Positions 37,197 through 46,557 of a DNA stretch of 64,000 nt are shown here, one piece after another. Origin of the DNA: Flagellimonas amphidinii (GTDB lineage Bacteria > Bacteroidota > Bacteroidia > Flavobacteriales > Flavobacteriaceae); assembly GCF_013090115.1 (NCBI RefSeq), contig NZ_JABFNN010000026.1, forward strand, positions 1-64,000, given 5' to 3'. The notes under the pieces are model-generated. The model saw only the letters and a program-made list of their open reading frames with translations. It was not told the origin of the DNA and did no database searches. The number at the start of each line of letters is the position of its first letter. Positions within the stretch are counted from its first letter, which is position 1. A program made the translations under genes and the position numbers.

Positions 37197-38639
37197 ATGA
37201 AAAAAATATTAATTGCCAACAGAGGAGAAATAGCCATTCGGGTTATGAAAACCGCTAAAAAAATGGGGATACGAACCGTAGCGGTATTTTCCAAAGTGGA
37301 TAGAAACGCACCCCATGTAAAATTTGCCGATGAAGCGGTCTGCATTGGGGAAGCTCCTTCCAACCAGTCGTACTTAAAAGGAGATAAAATCATTGAAGTC
37401 GCCAAAAAGCTTGATGTTGATGGCATTCATCCAGGTTATGGATTCTTGAGTGAAAATGCAGACTTTGCCGAAGCTGTAGAAAAAAATGGATTGCTATTTA
37501 TTGGGCCTAAATCGAAAGCAATACGGGTCATGGGGAGTAAATTGGCTGCCAAAGAGGCGGTTAAGACATACGATATTCCTATGGTTCCAGGCATAGATGA
37601 GGCTATCACCGATGTTAAAAAAGCACAAGAAATAGCCAACGAAATAGGATACCCCGTTTTAATAAAGGCTTCTGCTGGGGGTGGTGGCAAGGGAATGCGG
37701 ATTGTTGAAAAGGAAGAAGACTTGAAATCCGGTATGGAACGTGCCATTAGTGAGGCAACATCGGCATTTGGAGATGGGTCTGTTTTTGTGGAGAAATACG
37801 TGACCTCTCCAAGACATATTGAGGTGCAGGTAATGGCGGATACTCATGGCAACGTACTTCATTTTTTTGAACGCGAATGTAGTATTCAACGAAGGCACCA
37901 AAAAGTTGTTGAGGAAGCACCTTCGTCCATTTTAACTCCAGAACTTCGTGAAGAAATGGGTGTGGCAGCCACTAAAGTGGCCAAAGCCTGTGATTATGTG
38001 GGGGCTGGCACAGTAGAATTCTTGATGGATGCAGATTTGAACTTTTATTTTCTCGAAATGAATACCCGACTTCAGGTGGAGCATCCTGTTACCGAAATGA
38101 TTTCTGGAGTGGATTTGGTGGAGTTACAGATAAAAGTTGCCCGAGGTGAAGAGTTGCCAATGAAACAGGAAGATTTGCAGATCAATGGGCATGCCATGGA
38201 GCTTCGGGTATATGCAGAAGACCCACTAAACGATTTCTTGCCCAGTGTGGGAACCTTGGAAAAGTATCAACTGCCGGTAGGTGAGGGAATTCGAGTAGAC
38301 AACGGTTTTGATGAAGGTATGGATATTCCAATTTATTACGACCCCATGCTTTCTAAACTGATTACCTATGGTAAAACGCGAGAAGAGGCCATCGAATTGA
38401 TGTTGGAAGCGATAAAAAAATATAAGATTGAAGGAGTACAGACCACACTGCCCTTTGGAAGTTTTGTAATGGCACATGAAGCTTTTCGATCTGGGAATTT
38501 TGATACGCATTTCGTGAAGAATTATTATTCTCTGGAAAATATCGAACAAAAGAACACCAAAGAAGCAGAAATTGCAGCGCTAATGGCCTTGTACCAATAT
38601 CTTGAGGACCAAAAAATAGTACAATTACCCACAAACTGA
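37197..38639 (+). CDS. accC: Biotin carboxylase subunit of acyl-CoA carboxylase
   Basis: Carboxylates biotin with ATP and bicarbonate. The 480-residue protein from the ATG at 37197 has the N-terminal domain ([10 protein letters not shown]), the ATP-grasp domain with [10 protein letters not shown], and the active-site segment [14 protein letters not shown]. The C-terminal extension beyond residue 445 is short. Given the partner subunit and the divergent mutase genes, propionyl-CoA is the likelier final substrate than acetyl-CoA, though the sequence does not prove this. Confidence 0.94.
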   Translation: MKKILIANRGEIAIRVMKTAKKMGIRTVAVFSKVDRNAPHVKFADEAVCIGEAPSNQSYLKGDKIIEVAKKLDVDGIHPGYGFLSENADFAEAVEKNGLLFIGPKSKAIRVMGSKLAAKEAVKTYDIPMVPGIDEAITDVKKAQEIANEIGYPVLIKASAGGGGKGMRIVEKEEDLKSGMERAISEATSAFGDGSVFVEKYVTSPRHIEVQVMADTHGNVLHFFERECSIQRRHQKVVEEAPSSILTPELREEMGVAATKVAKACDYVGAGTVEFLMDADLNFYFLEMNTRLQVEHPVTEMISGVDLVELQIKVARGEELPMKQEDLQINGHAMELRVYAEDPLNDFLPSVGTLEKYQLPVGEGIRVDNGFDEGMDIPIYYDPMLSKLITYGKTREEAIELMLEAIKKYKIEGVQTTLPFGSFVMAHEAFRSGNFDTHFVKNYYSLENIEQKNTKEAEIAALMALYQYLEDQKIVQLPTN

Positions 38640-38644
38640 TTTCT

Positions 38645-40186
38645 ATGGACTCCAAAATAAAAATACTAGAAGAAAAAATCGAACAGGCCTATTTAGGCGG
38701 TGGTGAAAAAAGGATTGAAAAGCAACATCAAAAGAAAAAACTTACTGCTAGAGAACGTGTTCTATATTTTTTAGATGAGGGCTCTTTTGAAGAAATGGGA
38801 ATTCTAGTTACCCATAGGACCACAGATTTTGGTATGGATAAGGAGGTCTACTATGGTGATGGGGTAATTACCGGGTATGGCACGGTGAATGGCCGACTTG
38901 TTTATGTGTATGCTCAGGATTTTACAGTTTTTGGCGGTGCACTGTCAGAAACCCACGCAGAGAAGATTTGTAAAGTAATGGATTTGGCCATGAAGGTTGG
39001 GGCTCCTGTCATTGGACTTAACGATTCGGGCGGTGCTCGAATTCAGGAAGGAGTAAAATCCTTAGGGGGTTATGCGGATATTTTTTATAGAAATGTTCAA
39101 GCTTCTGGTGTAATTCCACAAATATCTGCTGTAATGGGGCCTTGTGCCGGGGGAGCTGTGTATTCTCCGGCTATGACCGATTTTATTGTGATGGTGGAAG
39201 GGACCAGCTACATGTTCGTTACGGGACCTAATGTGGTAAAAACCGTCACCAATGAAGAGGTAACGTCAGAAGAATTGGGGGGAGCAAGTGCACATGCTAT
39301 AAAATCTGGTGTAGCACACAAAACCTCAACCAATGATGCTGCTTGCTTGGACGATATCAAAAAATTATTGGATTATTTGCCTCAAAATAATTCTGAATTG
39401 CCCAAAATGAAAGCATATCAATTAGGGGAAGAGATGCGTGAGGAACTTTCCAATATTGTTCCAGATAATCCCAACAAACCCTACGATATGCATGATGTGA
39501 TCAGTGGGATAATCGATACTGATTCATTTTATGAAATCCATAAAGATTATGCAGAAAACATTATTGTGGGCTTTGCACGTTTGGGGGGTAGAAGTATCGG
39601 AATCATTGCCAATCAACCCATGTTTCTGGCTGGAGTTTTGGGTGTGAAGAGTTCTCGGAAAGCGGCTCGTTTTACCCGTTTTTGCGATGCTTTTAATATC
39701 CCCTTATTGGTGTTGGTGGATGTTCCAGGATTTTTACCCGGCACAGACCAGGAATGGAACGGAATTATTATGCATGGAGCCAAATTATTATATGCATTGA
39801 GCGAAGCTACAGTGCCTAGGGTGACCGTAATTACTAGAAAAGCGTATGGTGGAGCCTATGATGTGATGAATTCCAAGCATATTGGAGCTGATTTCAACTT
39901 TGCTTGGCCCTCTGCTGAGATTGCCGTTATGGGAGCCAAAGGGGCCAGTGAGATTATCTTTAGGCGTGAAATTGCCACTGCGGATGACCCAGAAGCTAAA
40001 TTGAAGGAAAAAGAGGCCGAATATGCCGACAAGTTCGCGAATCCATATCGCGCTGCTCGTCGTGGGTTTATTGATGAGGTGATCTTACCAAAAAATACAA
40101 GAAGAAAACTGTTGAAAGCCTTTGCCATGCTGGAGAAAAAGAAAGTGGATTCCCCAAAGAAAAAGCATGGTAATATTCCATTGTAA
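38645..40186 (+). CDS. pccB: Acyl-CoA (probably propionyl-CoA) carboxylase carboxyltransferase subunit
   Basis: Transfers the carboxyl group from biotin to an acyl-CoA. The 513-residue protein has tandem crotonase-like halves; the N-terminal half carries [14 protein letters not shown] (acyl-CoA oxyanion site) and the C-terminal half carries [13 protein letters not shown] and GGAYDVM (biotin site). This undivided chain matches propionyl/methylcrotonyl-type carboxylases instead of the split AccA/AccD of acetyl-CoA carboxylase. It is the last gene of the operon and no terminator is visible after it. Confidence 0.94.
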   Translation: MDSKIKILEEKIEQAYLGGGEKRIEKQHQKKKLTARERVLYFLDEGSFEEMGILVTHRTTDFGMDKEVYYGDGVITGYGTVNGRLVYVYAQDFTVFGGALSETHAEKICKVMDLAMKVGAPVIGLNDSGGARIQEGVKSLGGYADIFYRNVQASGVIPQISAVMGPCAGGAVYSPAMTDFIVMVEGTSYMFVTGPNVVKTVTNEEVTSEELGGASAHAIKSGVAHKTSTNDAACLDDIKKLLDYLPQNNSELPKMKAYQLGEEMREELSNIVPDNPNKPYDMHDVISGIIDTDSFYEIHKDYAENIIVGFARLGGRSIGIIANQPMFLAGVLGVKSSRKAARFTRFCDAFNIPLLVLVDVPGFLPGTDQEWNGIIMHGAKLLYALSEATVPRVTVITRKAYGGAYDVMNSKHIGADFNFAWPSAEIAVMGAKGASEIIFRREIATADDPEAKLKEKEAEYADKFANPYRAARRGFIDEVILPKNTRRKLLKAFAMLEKKKVDSPKKKHGNIPL

Positions 40187-40215
40187 TGTTCTTTGGATTT
40201 TTTGATGAAATGTCA

Positions 40216-40236
40216 GGTCGAGCACAGTCGAGAACC
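40216..40236. repeat. Left copy of an inverted short interspersed repeat
   Basis: GGTCGAGCACAGTCGAGAACC ends on the first base of the (reverse) stop codon of the GIY-YIG gene. The same element occurs in opposite orientation at 40619-40638, differing by an A-to-G change in the core and one inserted A near the end. TCGA-core motifs flank a 6-nt loop. Confidence 0.75.
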
Positions 40237-40556
40237 TAATCTTGGTTGGGATTATATTTATAATGCGTAGCATTCCTACATTCTGCTAAAATTTGCAGCA
40301 AATCCAGATTTCCGTTGGCCAAGGCAAGTTTCTTTTTGGCGCTCCATTTTTTAACTCTTTTTTCAAAATAAATGGCTTGTAAAACATCGTTGAATTCTTG
40401 TTGAAATATAAGTTTGATTGGTCTTCTTCTGTAGGTAAAGGCAGTCCTCTCCACTCCATTTCGATGTTCGGCTACCCTACGGTCAATATTATCTGTTATT
40501 CCTGTGTAGGTAAGTCCATCAGCGCAAAGTAAGATGTAAACAAAGTAGTGTTTCAC
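40236..40556 (-). CDS. GIY-YIG nuclease-domain protein (single-domain)
   Basis: A protein of about 106 residues if started at the GTG at 40556 (VKHYFVYIL); a GTG at 40589 is an alternative giving 117. The motif is complete: YVYIL-type start (FVYILLC), YTGIT, and the Arg in DNIDRRVAEH, then the Glu in YFEKRVKKW, which are the metal and catalytic residues of UvrC/GIY-YIG (URI) domains. Such small proteins are common in flavobacteria with no assigned role. It lies alone on the minus strand between two inverted copies of a short repeat, which suggests it may be a mobile or repeat-associated unit. Confidence 0.85.
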   Translation of the reverse strand: MKHYFVYILLCADGLTYTGITDNIDRRVAEHRNGVERTAFTYRRRPIKLIFQQEFNDVLQAIYFEKRVKKWSAKKKLALANGNLDLLQILAECRNATHYKYNPNQD

Positions 40557-40618
40557 ACCTAAAGATATTTCAATTATTACTGTAAGCACTTTTAAAAGTT
40601 GAAAACGAACTTTAAAAG

Positions 40619-40638
40619 GGTCTCGACTGCGCTCGACC
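40619..40638. repeat. Right copy of the inverted short interspersed repeat
   Basis: GGTCTCGACTGCGCTCGACC is the reverse complement form of the element at 40216-40236. It lies about 60 nt upstream of the GIY-YIG start, so the pair brackets that gene in inverted orientation. Confidence 0.75.
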
Positions 40639-40700
40639 TTACACTATGAATAACTTGAAAATTCTCAGAAACTTAACCTTAATACTTTCTTAAAAGCTTC

Positions 40701-40728
40701 TTGGTTGTTTCGGGGATGTCTAATTTTG
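40701..40728 (+). promoter_or_regulatory. Promoter of the MFS exporter gene, abutting its ATG
   Basis: TTG at 40701-40703, a 17-nt spacer, and TAATTTTG at 40721-40728 match the Bacteroidota consensus. The ATG begins 4 nt later at 40733, which implies a leaderless or nearly leaderless transcript. Confidence 0.6.
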
Positions 40729-40732
40729 CCGA

Positions 40733-41941
40733 ATGCAAAACGAAACCCAGAAGCCAAATTTTGAATTTATCGCCCTAATGGCGGCATTAATGTCTATCGT
40801 GGCATTGGCCATTGATGCAATTCTGCCTGCTATATCCAACATAGGGGTGGCCATTCATAGTCTTGATTCTACAGATAATCAGATGTTGGTCACCATGATT
40901 TTTTTAGGATTAGGGGTAGGGCAACTGTTCTTTGGGCCATTATCGGATTGTTATGGCAGAAAGCCTGTGGTCTATGCTGGTTTTATCCTCTTTATCATTG
41001 CTAGCTTGATATGCCTCTACGCAGAATCCTTGGGGGTAATGGTTGTTGGAAGAATTCTACAGGGAATTGGACTTTCGGCCCCACGTACTATCGCTATTTC
41101 CATCATTAGAGATACCTATAAAGGAGATTACATGGCTCGGGTAATGTCTTTTGTGGTCGCGTTCTTTATTTTGGTTCCTGTGGTGGCACCAGCGATTGGT
41201 AAGTTGATTTTGGATGGATTGGGTTGGAAAGCCATTTTTTATGTTCAGTTGGTCTTTGCTGTCATCATTGCAGCTTGGTTTTGGAAAAGACAACCAGAAA
41301 CCCTTCGGCCTGAATATAAGGTTCCTTTTTCCAGTCATGTTTTTGTTGATGGATTAAAGGAATTTGTCCGATTCAAGGAAACAGTTGTGTTTACCATTAT
41401 TTCCGGATTGGTAACAGGCTCATTTTTGGTTTATTTGAGTTCCGCTCAACATATATTTGAAGACCAATACGCCATGAAGGAGGCATTTCCATACATTTTT
41501 GCAGGATTGGCCATATCCATTGGACTTTCCACATTCTTAAATGGAACCTTAGTGATGCGATTTGGAATGCGTAAGCTTTCATGGATGGCAACTTTTGCTT
41601 TCACCATTATAGCTTTGCTATATACCCTTTTATTTTTCAATTCGGGCAATCCTAGCATAGTTGTGTTGGTAGCCTTTCTCTCTGCACAATTCTTCTGTCT
41701 TGGGTTTATGTGGGGGAATTTCCGTTCTATTGCAATGGAACCCATTGGTCATATTGCAGGAATTGGAGCGGCCATTAATGGTTTTGTATCAACAGTTTTG
41801 GCCATCCCAATTGCTACTTTTATAGGTGGATTTGTGGAGAATAGCGTTTGGCCATTATTCACAGGATTGGCTGTTTGTGGTATTTTTTCTCTTTTACTTT
41901 TTATAATCGTCAGAAAGCCTAAAAAATTGGCTACGGTTTAA
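40733..41941 (+). CDS. MFS multidrug exporter, Bcr/CflA type
   Basis: A 402-residue proton-driven exporter with twelve predicted helices. The first helix (about 10-30, FIALMAALMSIVALAIDAIL) and the loop-2 motif GPLSDCYGRKPVVYAG are typical of the Bcr/CflA drug-resistance subfamily. The exported compound is unknown. The start is supported by the first helix beginning at residue 10 and by a promoter just upstream. It ends overlapping the convergent anmK stop by 4 bp. Confidence 0.9.
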   Translation: MQNETQKPNFEFIALMAALMSIVALAIDAILPAISNIGVAIHSLDSTDNQMLVTMIFLGLGVGQLFFGPLSDCYGRKPVVYAGFILFIIASLICLYAESLGVMVVGRILQGIGLSAPRTIAISIIRDTYKGDYMARVMSFVVAFFILVPVVAPAIGKLILDGLGWKAIFYVQLVFAVIIAAWFWKRQPETLRPEYKVPFSSHVFVDGLKEFVRFKETVVFTIISGLVTGSFLVYLSSAQHIFEDQYAMKEAFPYIFAGLAISIGLSTFLNGTLVMRFGMRKLSWMATFAFTIIALLYTLLFFNSGNPSIVVLVAFLSAQFFCLGFMWGNFRSIAMEPIGHIAGIGAAINGFVSTVLAIPIATFIGGFVENSVWPLFTGLAVCGIFSLLLFIIVRKPKKLATV

Positions 41942-43020
41942 TCATCAGTGGGGAAATAGATTTCACCGCTGCTTGAATCTTCTTTTGCCCCGGTAACGGA
42001 GCTTAATACGTTGGTTCGTCCCTCTAATCGCAATACGCCCATTAAAGCGAAGACCAAAGCTTCCTTGTAGGCAATCAATGTTTTGGAGGGTATTTCCAAA
42101 ATAATACTTTGGCCTAATTTAGTTTGAAGGGTTTCCATGAAAAACTCATTCAAAGCACCTCCACCGGTGACCAATAGCTTGCTTATGGGGTTTGTTGTAT
42201 GTTGGTGCACATCTGAAGCGATCTGTTCACAATTATGATGAATAAATGTATGGAGCAAATCGGCTTCTGAAGTATTTGAAGCGTCTATTACGGGAACAAT
42301 ATCTTCCGTAAACCATTCATAACCTGTAGATTTAGGATAGGGGAGTTGATAGTAGGCCAAATCATTCAACTTTTGGAGCAAATCTTCATCCAACTTTCCA
42401 GATTGAGCTATTTTTCCATTTTCATCATATTCCAAACCGATTTTTTGGGTAATATAATTCAGTGGCATGTTGGCCAAACCAATATCGTAAGCAATACGTT
42501 TACCACCCTTTTCAAAAGAAATGTTGCTGATACCTCCTAGGTTCAAACAAAAATCAAAATCAGCAAACAACAGTTGGTCTCCAATGGGAACCAACGGAGC
42601 TCCTTGTCCACCAAGTGAAACATCCTTTGTTCTAAAATCGCATATAACTTGTTTTTTAGAAGTGTTGGCCAATAATTGTCCATCTCCCAACTGAAAGGTG
42701 AACCCTTCTTCTGGCCTGTGATGTGAGGTATGTCCATGACTGGCTATAAAATCAACTTCTAAACCCTCTTCTTCAATAAATTTTTTGGATTGTTCACCTA
42801 ACCACACACCATAGTCCTTGTGCAATTGTTCGTGTTCTTGTTCTGACAAGTGGATGGCATTTTTAAGATATTCCCGCATTTCTATGGAATAGGAAACATC
42901 TTTGGTGTGTTCAATTGTAAATTTCCATTGCCCATGCTCTTCCCGCAAAATACAATAGGCCATGTCCAATCCATCCAAGGAAGTCCCAGACATTAATCCC
43001 AAAACTTTATAGCTGCTCAT
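41938..43020 (-). CDS. anmK: Anhydro-N-acetylmuramic acid kinase
   Basis: Phosphorylates and opens 1,6-anhydro-MurNAc to MurNAc-6-phosphate, the entry to glycan recycling. The 360-residue protein shows LGLMSGTSLDGLDMAYC (7-23, ATP-binding), SHGHTSHH, and FCLNLGGISNIS and VTGGGALN later, all family marks. It is the last gene of the SusC-to-AnmK operon and overlaps the methyltransferase gene by 4 bp. Its product is the substrate of MurQ, encoded 14 kb away in the same locus. Confidence 0.95.
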   Translation of the reverse strand: MSSYKVLGLMSGTSLDGLDMAYCILREEHGQWKFTIEHTKDVSYSIEMREYLKNAIHLSEQEHEQLHKDYGVWLGEQSKKFIEEEGLEVDFIASHGHTSHHRPEEGFTFQLGDGQLLANTSKKQVICDFRTKDVSLGGQGAPLVPIGDQLLFADFDFCLNLGGISNISFEKGGKRIAYDIGLANMPLNYITQKIGLEYDENGKIAQSGKLDEDLLQKLNDLAYYQLPYPKSTGYEWFTEDIVPVIDASNTSEADLLHTFIHHNCEQIASDVHQHTTNPISKLLVTGGGALNEFFMETLQTKLGQSIILEIPSKTLIAYKEALVFALMGVLRLEGRTNVLSSVTGAKEDSSSGEIYFPTDD

Positions 43021-43682
43021 ACTTTTTCTATTTTGATGATTAATGAAATGGGTAATGTTTCATCATTCAGAATTTCATTGAATGAAAAACGAACATTTGT
43101 TAAAGTGTTCATTTCGCTTATCCAATCATCCATGGTTCTTGCATACCAAGCGTGCCCATCCGTGAAATTTCCAGGCAACCCTTTCCAGGAATCGGACAGC
43201 CATTGACTCTTATAGGGAAATCCATTCTGAATTAAAAAATAAGGATGTAACGTTTGAATCACCAGCGCCCCTTTGGTTGTAAGTTGTTTCAAAGTATTGT
43301 CCAAGAGCAAGGGAAGATTGTCTTTGGCATACAGACAGAAATTAAAAATGGCCACATCAAAAGGTGCATTTTCAATGGCTTTCCCAGACATGATATCCTC
43401 GTAGGTAAAAATAGTAAAGGTGTCCAAGCTTTTTTTTCTTGCCTCAACAATTAAACTTTCAATCGCATCTACACCCGTTGCATTCCATCCCATTTTGCCC
43501 ATTTCCCGGGTTAGCCAACCTTCTCCGCAACCTATATCCACAGCTTTTGTTCCTTTGCAGTCCTTCAAGGTCTCCAGAATGGCTGTGTTGGTGAACTTTC
43601 TGGATGGAATACTTTCATTTTGAATGACTTTTATCCATTCAGCAGCATTTTTTTTCCAAGAGGCAATGGTATCCATTTTCAT
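43017..43682 (-). CDS. Class I SAM-dependent methyltransferase in the recycling operon
   Basis: A 221-residue Rossmann-fold methyltransferase with KAVDIGCGEGWLTREM (motif I) and GVDAIESLIVEAR (motif II acidic residue). It has no signal or membrane segment. Its substrate is unknown; overlapping starts with nagZ and anmK show tight coupling to the recycling enzymes. It could act on a muropeptide intermediate, on a small molecule produced during growth on wall fragments, or be unrelated. Confidence 0.85.
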   Translation of the reverse strand: MKMDTIASWKKNAAEWIKVIQNESIPSRKFTNTAILETLKDCKGTKAVDIGCGEGWLTREMGKMGWNATGVDAIESLIVEARKKSLDTFTIFTYEDIMSGKAIENAPFDVAIFNFCLYAKDNLPLLLDNTLKQLTTKGALVIQTLHPYFLIQNGFPYKSQWLSDSWKGLPGNFTDGHAWYARTMDDWISEMNTLTNVRFSFNEILNDETLPISLIIKIEKV

Positions 43683-45283
43683 ATTCTAAATGTTTTAAGT
43701 TGCACTGGAAGCTTTCCTTTAGCTTTTAAAACCCCTTTAAAATGATTGAAGGCCGCTTCTTGAAAAACGGGAAAATCCTGATAAACCACAACGGCATTGG
43801 ATGAAGGGTTTAATCCTAGAACATCCAATGCAAAAGGGTTTCCGAATACATAAATAAGCACATTTTTGGTGGCGATGAGCTCTTTTATATATTCCAATTG
43901 TTTTGGGTCGAACCCAAACAAATCTTTGGGTTTAATTGATGGGGGAAAAATAGAAAGCGCAATATTTTGAGTTTCCTCTAGTTTTTTTTCAAGTGTGGTC
44001 AAGTCTTTGGCAAGTTCCAAAGATTCAGCTCCAAACTCTTCCTGTATTTTGGATGAAAAAATACTTTCAGAAGGGTTTCCGAACATAAGGTTGATAAATT
44101 TGGAGGTTTTCATTAGTTGAGCTTTTGTAGGATTTCCGTAAAGTTCGGTCAAGCTTTGTTCAGCTACCAATTTGTTCAGCTCAGAATGACTTTTAGAGGG
44201 AACAATTCCCTCGATTTTTTTTTTCATGAAGGTTTTTTCTTTGAGCAACCATATTCTTTCAAAACTCTCTTGTATTCGATGTTCTGATGCCCAACTTAGA
44301 ATACTTTCGATGCCTTCTTCCACATTTTCACTAAAACAGAGGACATCCATTCCTGCTTTAAATGCGGCTTCTTCCAGTTTGCCTTTTTGGGGATATTTTC
44401 TGGATACCGCATGCATGTTCAGGGCATCGGAAATTATTACTCCATTAAAACCAAGTTGTTGTCGAAGTAATTCCGTAACTATTTTAAAAGAGGTAGTCGA
44501 AGGTTGTTCCGAATCAATTTGGGGCAATGATAAATGACCTACCATTACCGAATCCACTCCGTTCTTGATGAGTTCTTGAAATGGATGAAGCTCAGTTTTT
44601 TTAAGCTCATCTAGAGATTTGTCAATGATGGGCAGACCTAAATGCGAATCTGTGGCAGTATCGCCATGCCCAGGAAAATGTTTGATGGAGTTAAGCACTC
44701 CTGTGTGGTTCATTCCCTTGATAAAGGCTTCTGCTTTTTTTGTAACCTTGTTTTTGTCATCACCAAATGATCGATATCCAATTACAGGATTTAGCGGATT
44801 ATTGTTAATATCCACGACTGGAGATAGGTTCCAATGGATACCGGCTTTTGTACAATCAACTCCTATGTGAAATCCAACCTCTTCAATAAGTGATTCTTTA
44901 TCTGTAAGAGCGCCAAGTGTTATTGCATATGGATATTGTGGTGTGTTTTCAATGCGCATGGCCAACCCCCATTCGGCATCTATTGCGATCAATAAAGGTG
45001 CTTTTGCTGCTTTTTGGTATCTCGAAATAAGCTCTTTTAAGCGGTCATAACTTTTTTCGTTATACACTACTTTTTTCTTGCCTTCAAAATTTGTGGCAGC
45101 ACTGGCCCTGCTATGAAAGAAGCAAATAGAACCAATACAATGTTTTTGGATCAAATCTTCCATTTGCTGGACTTCTTCCTCTGTATCATTTATAAAAACA
45201 GCAGGCATAAACAATTGCCCAACTTTTTCTTTTAAGGAAAGTTCAATTTTTGAAAGTTGATATGTATATAAATCCTTATGCAT
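43679..45283 (-). CDS. nagZ: Beta-N-acetylglucosaminidase NagZ, two-domain form
   Basis: Removes terminal GlcNAc from GlcNAc-anhydroMurNAc (peptides). The 534-residue protein from the ATG at 45283 has the GH3 barrel with DAEWGLAMR (102-110), KHFPGHGDTATDSHLG (201-216; the Asp212-His214 acid/base dyad of NagZ) and the nucleophile Asp286 in ISDALNM. A second domain of about 190 residues follows, as in larger GH3 enzymes and Bacillus NagZ; E. coli NagZ lacks it. There is no signal peptide, so it acts in the cytoplasm after import by the AmpG-like permease encoded just before it, whose stop it overlaps. Confidence 0.92.
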   Translation of the reverse strand: MHKDLYTYQLSKIELSLKEKVGQLFMPAVFINDTEEEVQQMEDLIQKHCIGSICFFHSRASAATNFEGKKKVVYNEKSYDRLKELISRYQKAAKAPLLIAIDAEWGLAMRIENTPQYPYAITLGALTDKESLIEEVGFHIGVDCTKAGIHWNLSPVVDINNNPLNPVIGYRSFGDDKNKVTKKAEAFIKGMNHTGVLNSIKHFPGHGDTATDSHLGLPIIDKSLDELKKTELHPFQELIKNGVDSVMVGHLSLPQIDSEQPSTTSFKIVTELLRQQLGFNGVIISDALNMHAVSRKYPQKGKLEEAAFKAGMDVLCFSENVEEGIESILSWASEHRIQESFERIWLLKEKTFMKKKIEGIVPSKSHSELNKLVAEQSLTELYGNPTKAQLMKTSKFINLMFGNPSESIFSSKIQEEFGAESLELAKDLTTLEKKLEETQNIALSIFPPSIKPKDLFGFDPKQLEYIKELIATKNVLIYVFGNPFALDVLGLNPSSNAVVVYQDFPVFQEAAFNHFKGVLKAKGKLPVQLKTFRI

Positions 45284-46550
45284 CTTTTTCAATGGATTTT
45301 TTACCATACTCTGCTGGATATTTCAGGTATTTTAGCACAATAAAAGCAGGAAAGGCAGCAATGACCACCCAAATAAAGAATCCATCATAATTCAACCATT
45401 CTTGGATATATCCGCTCAACATTCCAGGGAGCATCATACCCAATGCCATAAAACCTGTAGCAATAGCGTAGTGGGAAGTCTTTGAAACTCCATCCGCTAC
45501 ATAAATGAGGTAAATCAAGAAAGCCGCAAATCCAAATCCGTAGCCAAATTGCTCCAAAATAACGGTACCGGTAACCGCAATGATGCTGGTCGTCTGTGTT
45601 ATGGCCAGCAAAGCGTAAAGTGCATTTGGGAGATTTAATGCCAGTAGCATTGGAAACATCCATTTTTTCAATCCATCTCTAGAGATGAGAATACCGCCAA
45701 GAATACCGCCAAGAGAAAGCATAATCACGCCAACGGTTCCATAAATGGTTCCAACGGCTTCTGTGGTATAACCCAACCCGCCTACTTCGAGTTTATCTAG
45801 AAGAAAAGGAGAAGCCATTTTTACCAATTGTGATTCTCCAAGGCGATAGGTTAGGATGAACAGTAACGCAATTCCAATTTGTTTCTTTTTGAAAAAGGAA
45901 ATAAATACCTCTAAGAAACCTGCAGGTTTTTCTTGTTTTTCTGTTTTTGATACTTCAAACTTGGGAGTGGCAAAAAAATTGGAAACTGTCATTGCAAGCA
46001 TGAGAATTGACGCACAAATCATGGTTAGGGACCATGCCTTGGTGTTGTCTCCATATTTTTGTTCCAAAAATCCAGCAAAAATGACCAAAAGCCCCTGACC
46101 GGTTACCATTGCCAATCGATAAAAAGTACTGCGCAACCCAATAAAGAATGATTGCTTTTTTTGTGTCAAGCCTATCATGTAGTACCCATCTGATGCAATA
46201 TCGTTGGTTGCCGAAGCAAAGGCCACCATCCAAAAGAAAGCCAATGATATGGTAAAGAATGAGTTGGAGGGCAGAAAAATGCCAATTCCCAAAAAAGCCA
46301 ATGAAATTAAAAGTTGCATGCTTAAAAACCACTTTCTTTTGGTTCCATTAAGATCAACCAAAGGACTCCACAAAGGTTTTATGACCCATGGCAAGTAAAG
46401 CCAACTGGTGTAGAGTCCAATTTCGGCATTACCGATGCCCAAGCGCTTGTACATGATTACGGAGACCGTTACCACTAGGATATAAGGAATTCCTTGTGTA
46501 AAGTAGAGTGTAGGTATCCAAAGCCAAGCATTTTTATCTTTTTGTGCCAT
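45276..46550 (-). CDS. AmpG-like MFS muropeptide permease
   Basis: Imports GlcNAc-anhydroMurNAc and related disaccharides across the inner membrane. The 424-residue protein has about 12 helices and the AmpG-family features: YFTQGIPYILVV in helix 1 and YLPWVIKPLWSPLVDL after helix 2. It is followed with an 8-bp overlap by nagZ. The gene symbol is withheld because flavobacterial relatives (including Tannerella MurT-type MurNAc transporters) may differ in substrate. Confidence 0.88.
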   Translation of the reverse strand: MAQKDKNAWLWIPTLYFTQGIPYILVVTVSVIMYKRLGIGNAEIGLYTSWLYLPWVIKPLWSPLVDLNGTKRKWFLSMQLLISLAFLGIGIFLPSNSFFTISLAFFWMVAFASATNDIASDGYYMIGLTQKKQSFFIGLRSTFYRLAMVTGQGLLVIFAGFLEQKYGDNTKAWSLTMICASILMLAMTVSNFFATPKFEVSKTEKQEKPAGFLEVFISFFKKKQIGIALLFILTYRLGESQLVKMASPFLLDKLEVGGLGYTTEAVGTIYGTVGVIMLSLGGILGGILISRDGLKKWMFPMLLALNLPNALYALLAITQTTSIIAVTGTVILEQFGYGFGFAAFLIYLIYVADGVSKTSHYAIATGFMALGMMLPGMLSGYIQEWLNYDGFFIWVVIAAFPAFIVLKYLKYPAEYGKKSIEKDA

Positions 46551-46557
46551 GCGGTAT

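Noticed and set aside
40590..40732. Additional short gene between the GIY-YIG and MFS genes
   Set aside because: The stretch holds only the right repeat copy and the MFS promoter; no supported reading frame was found.
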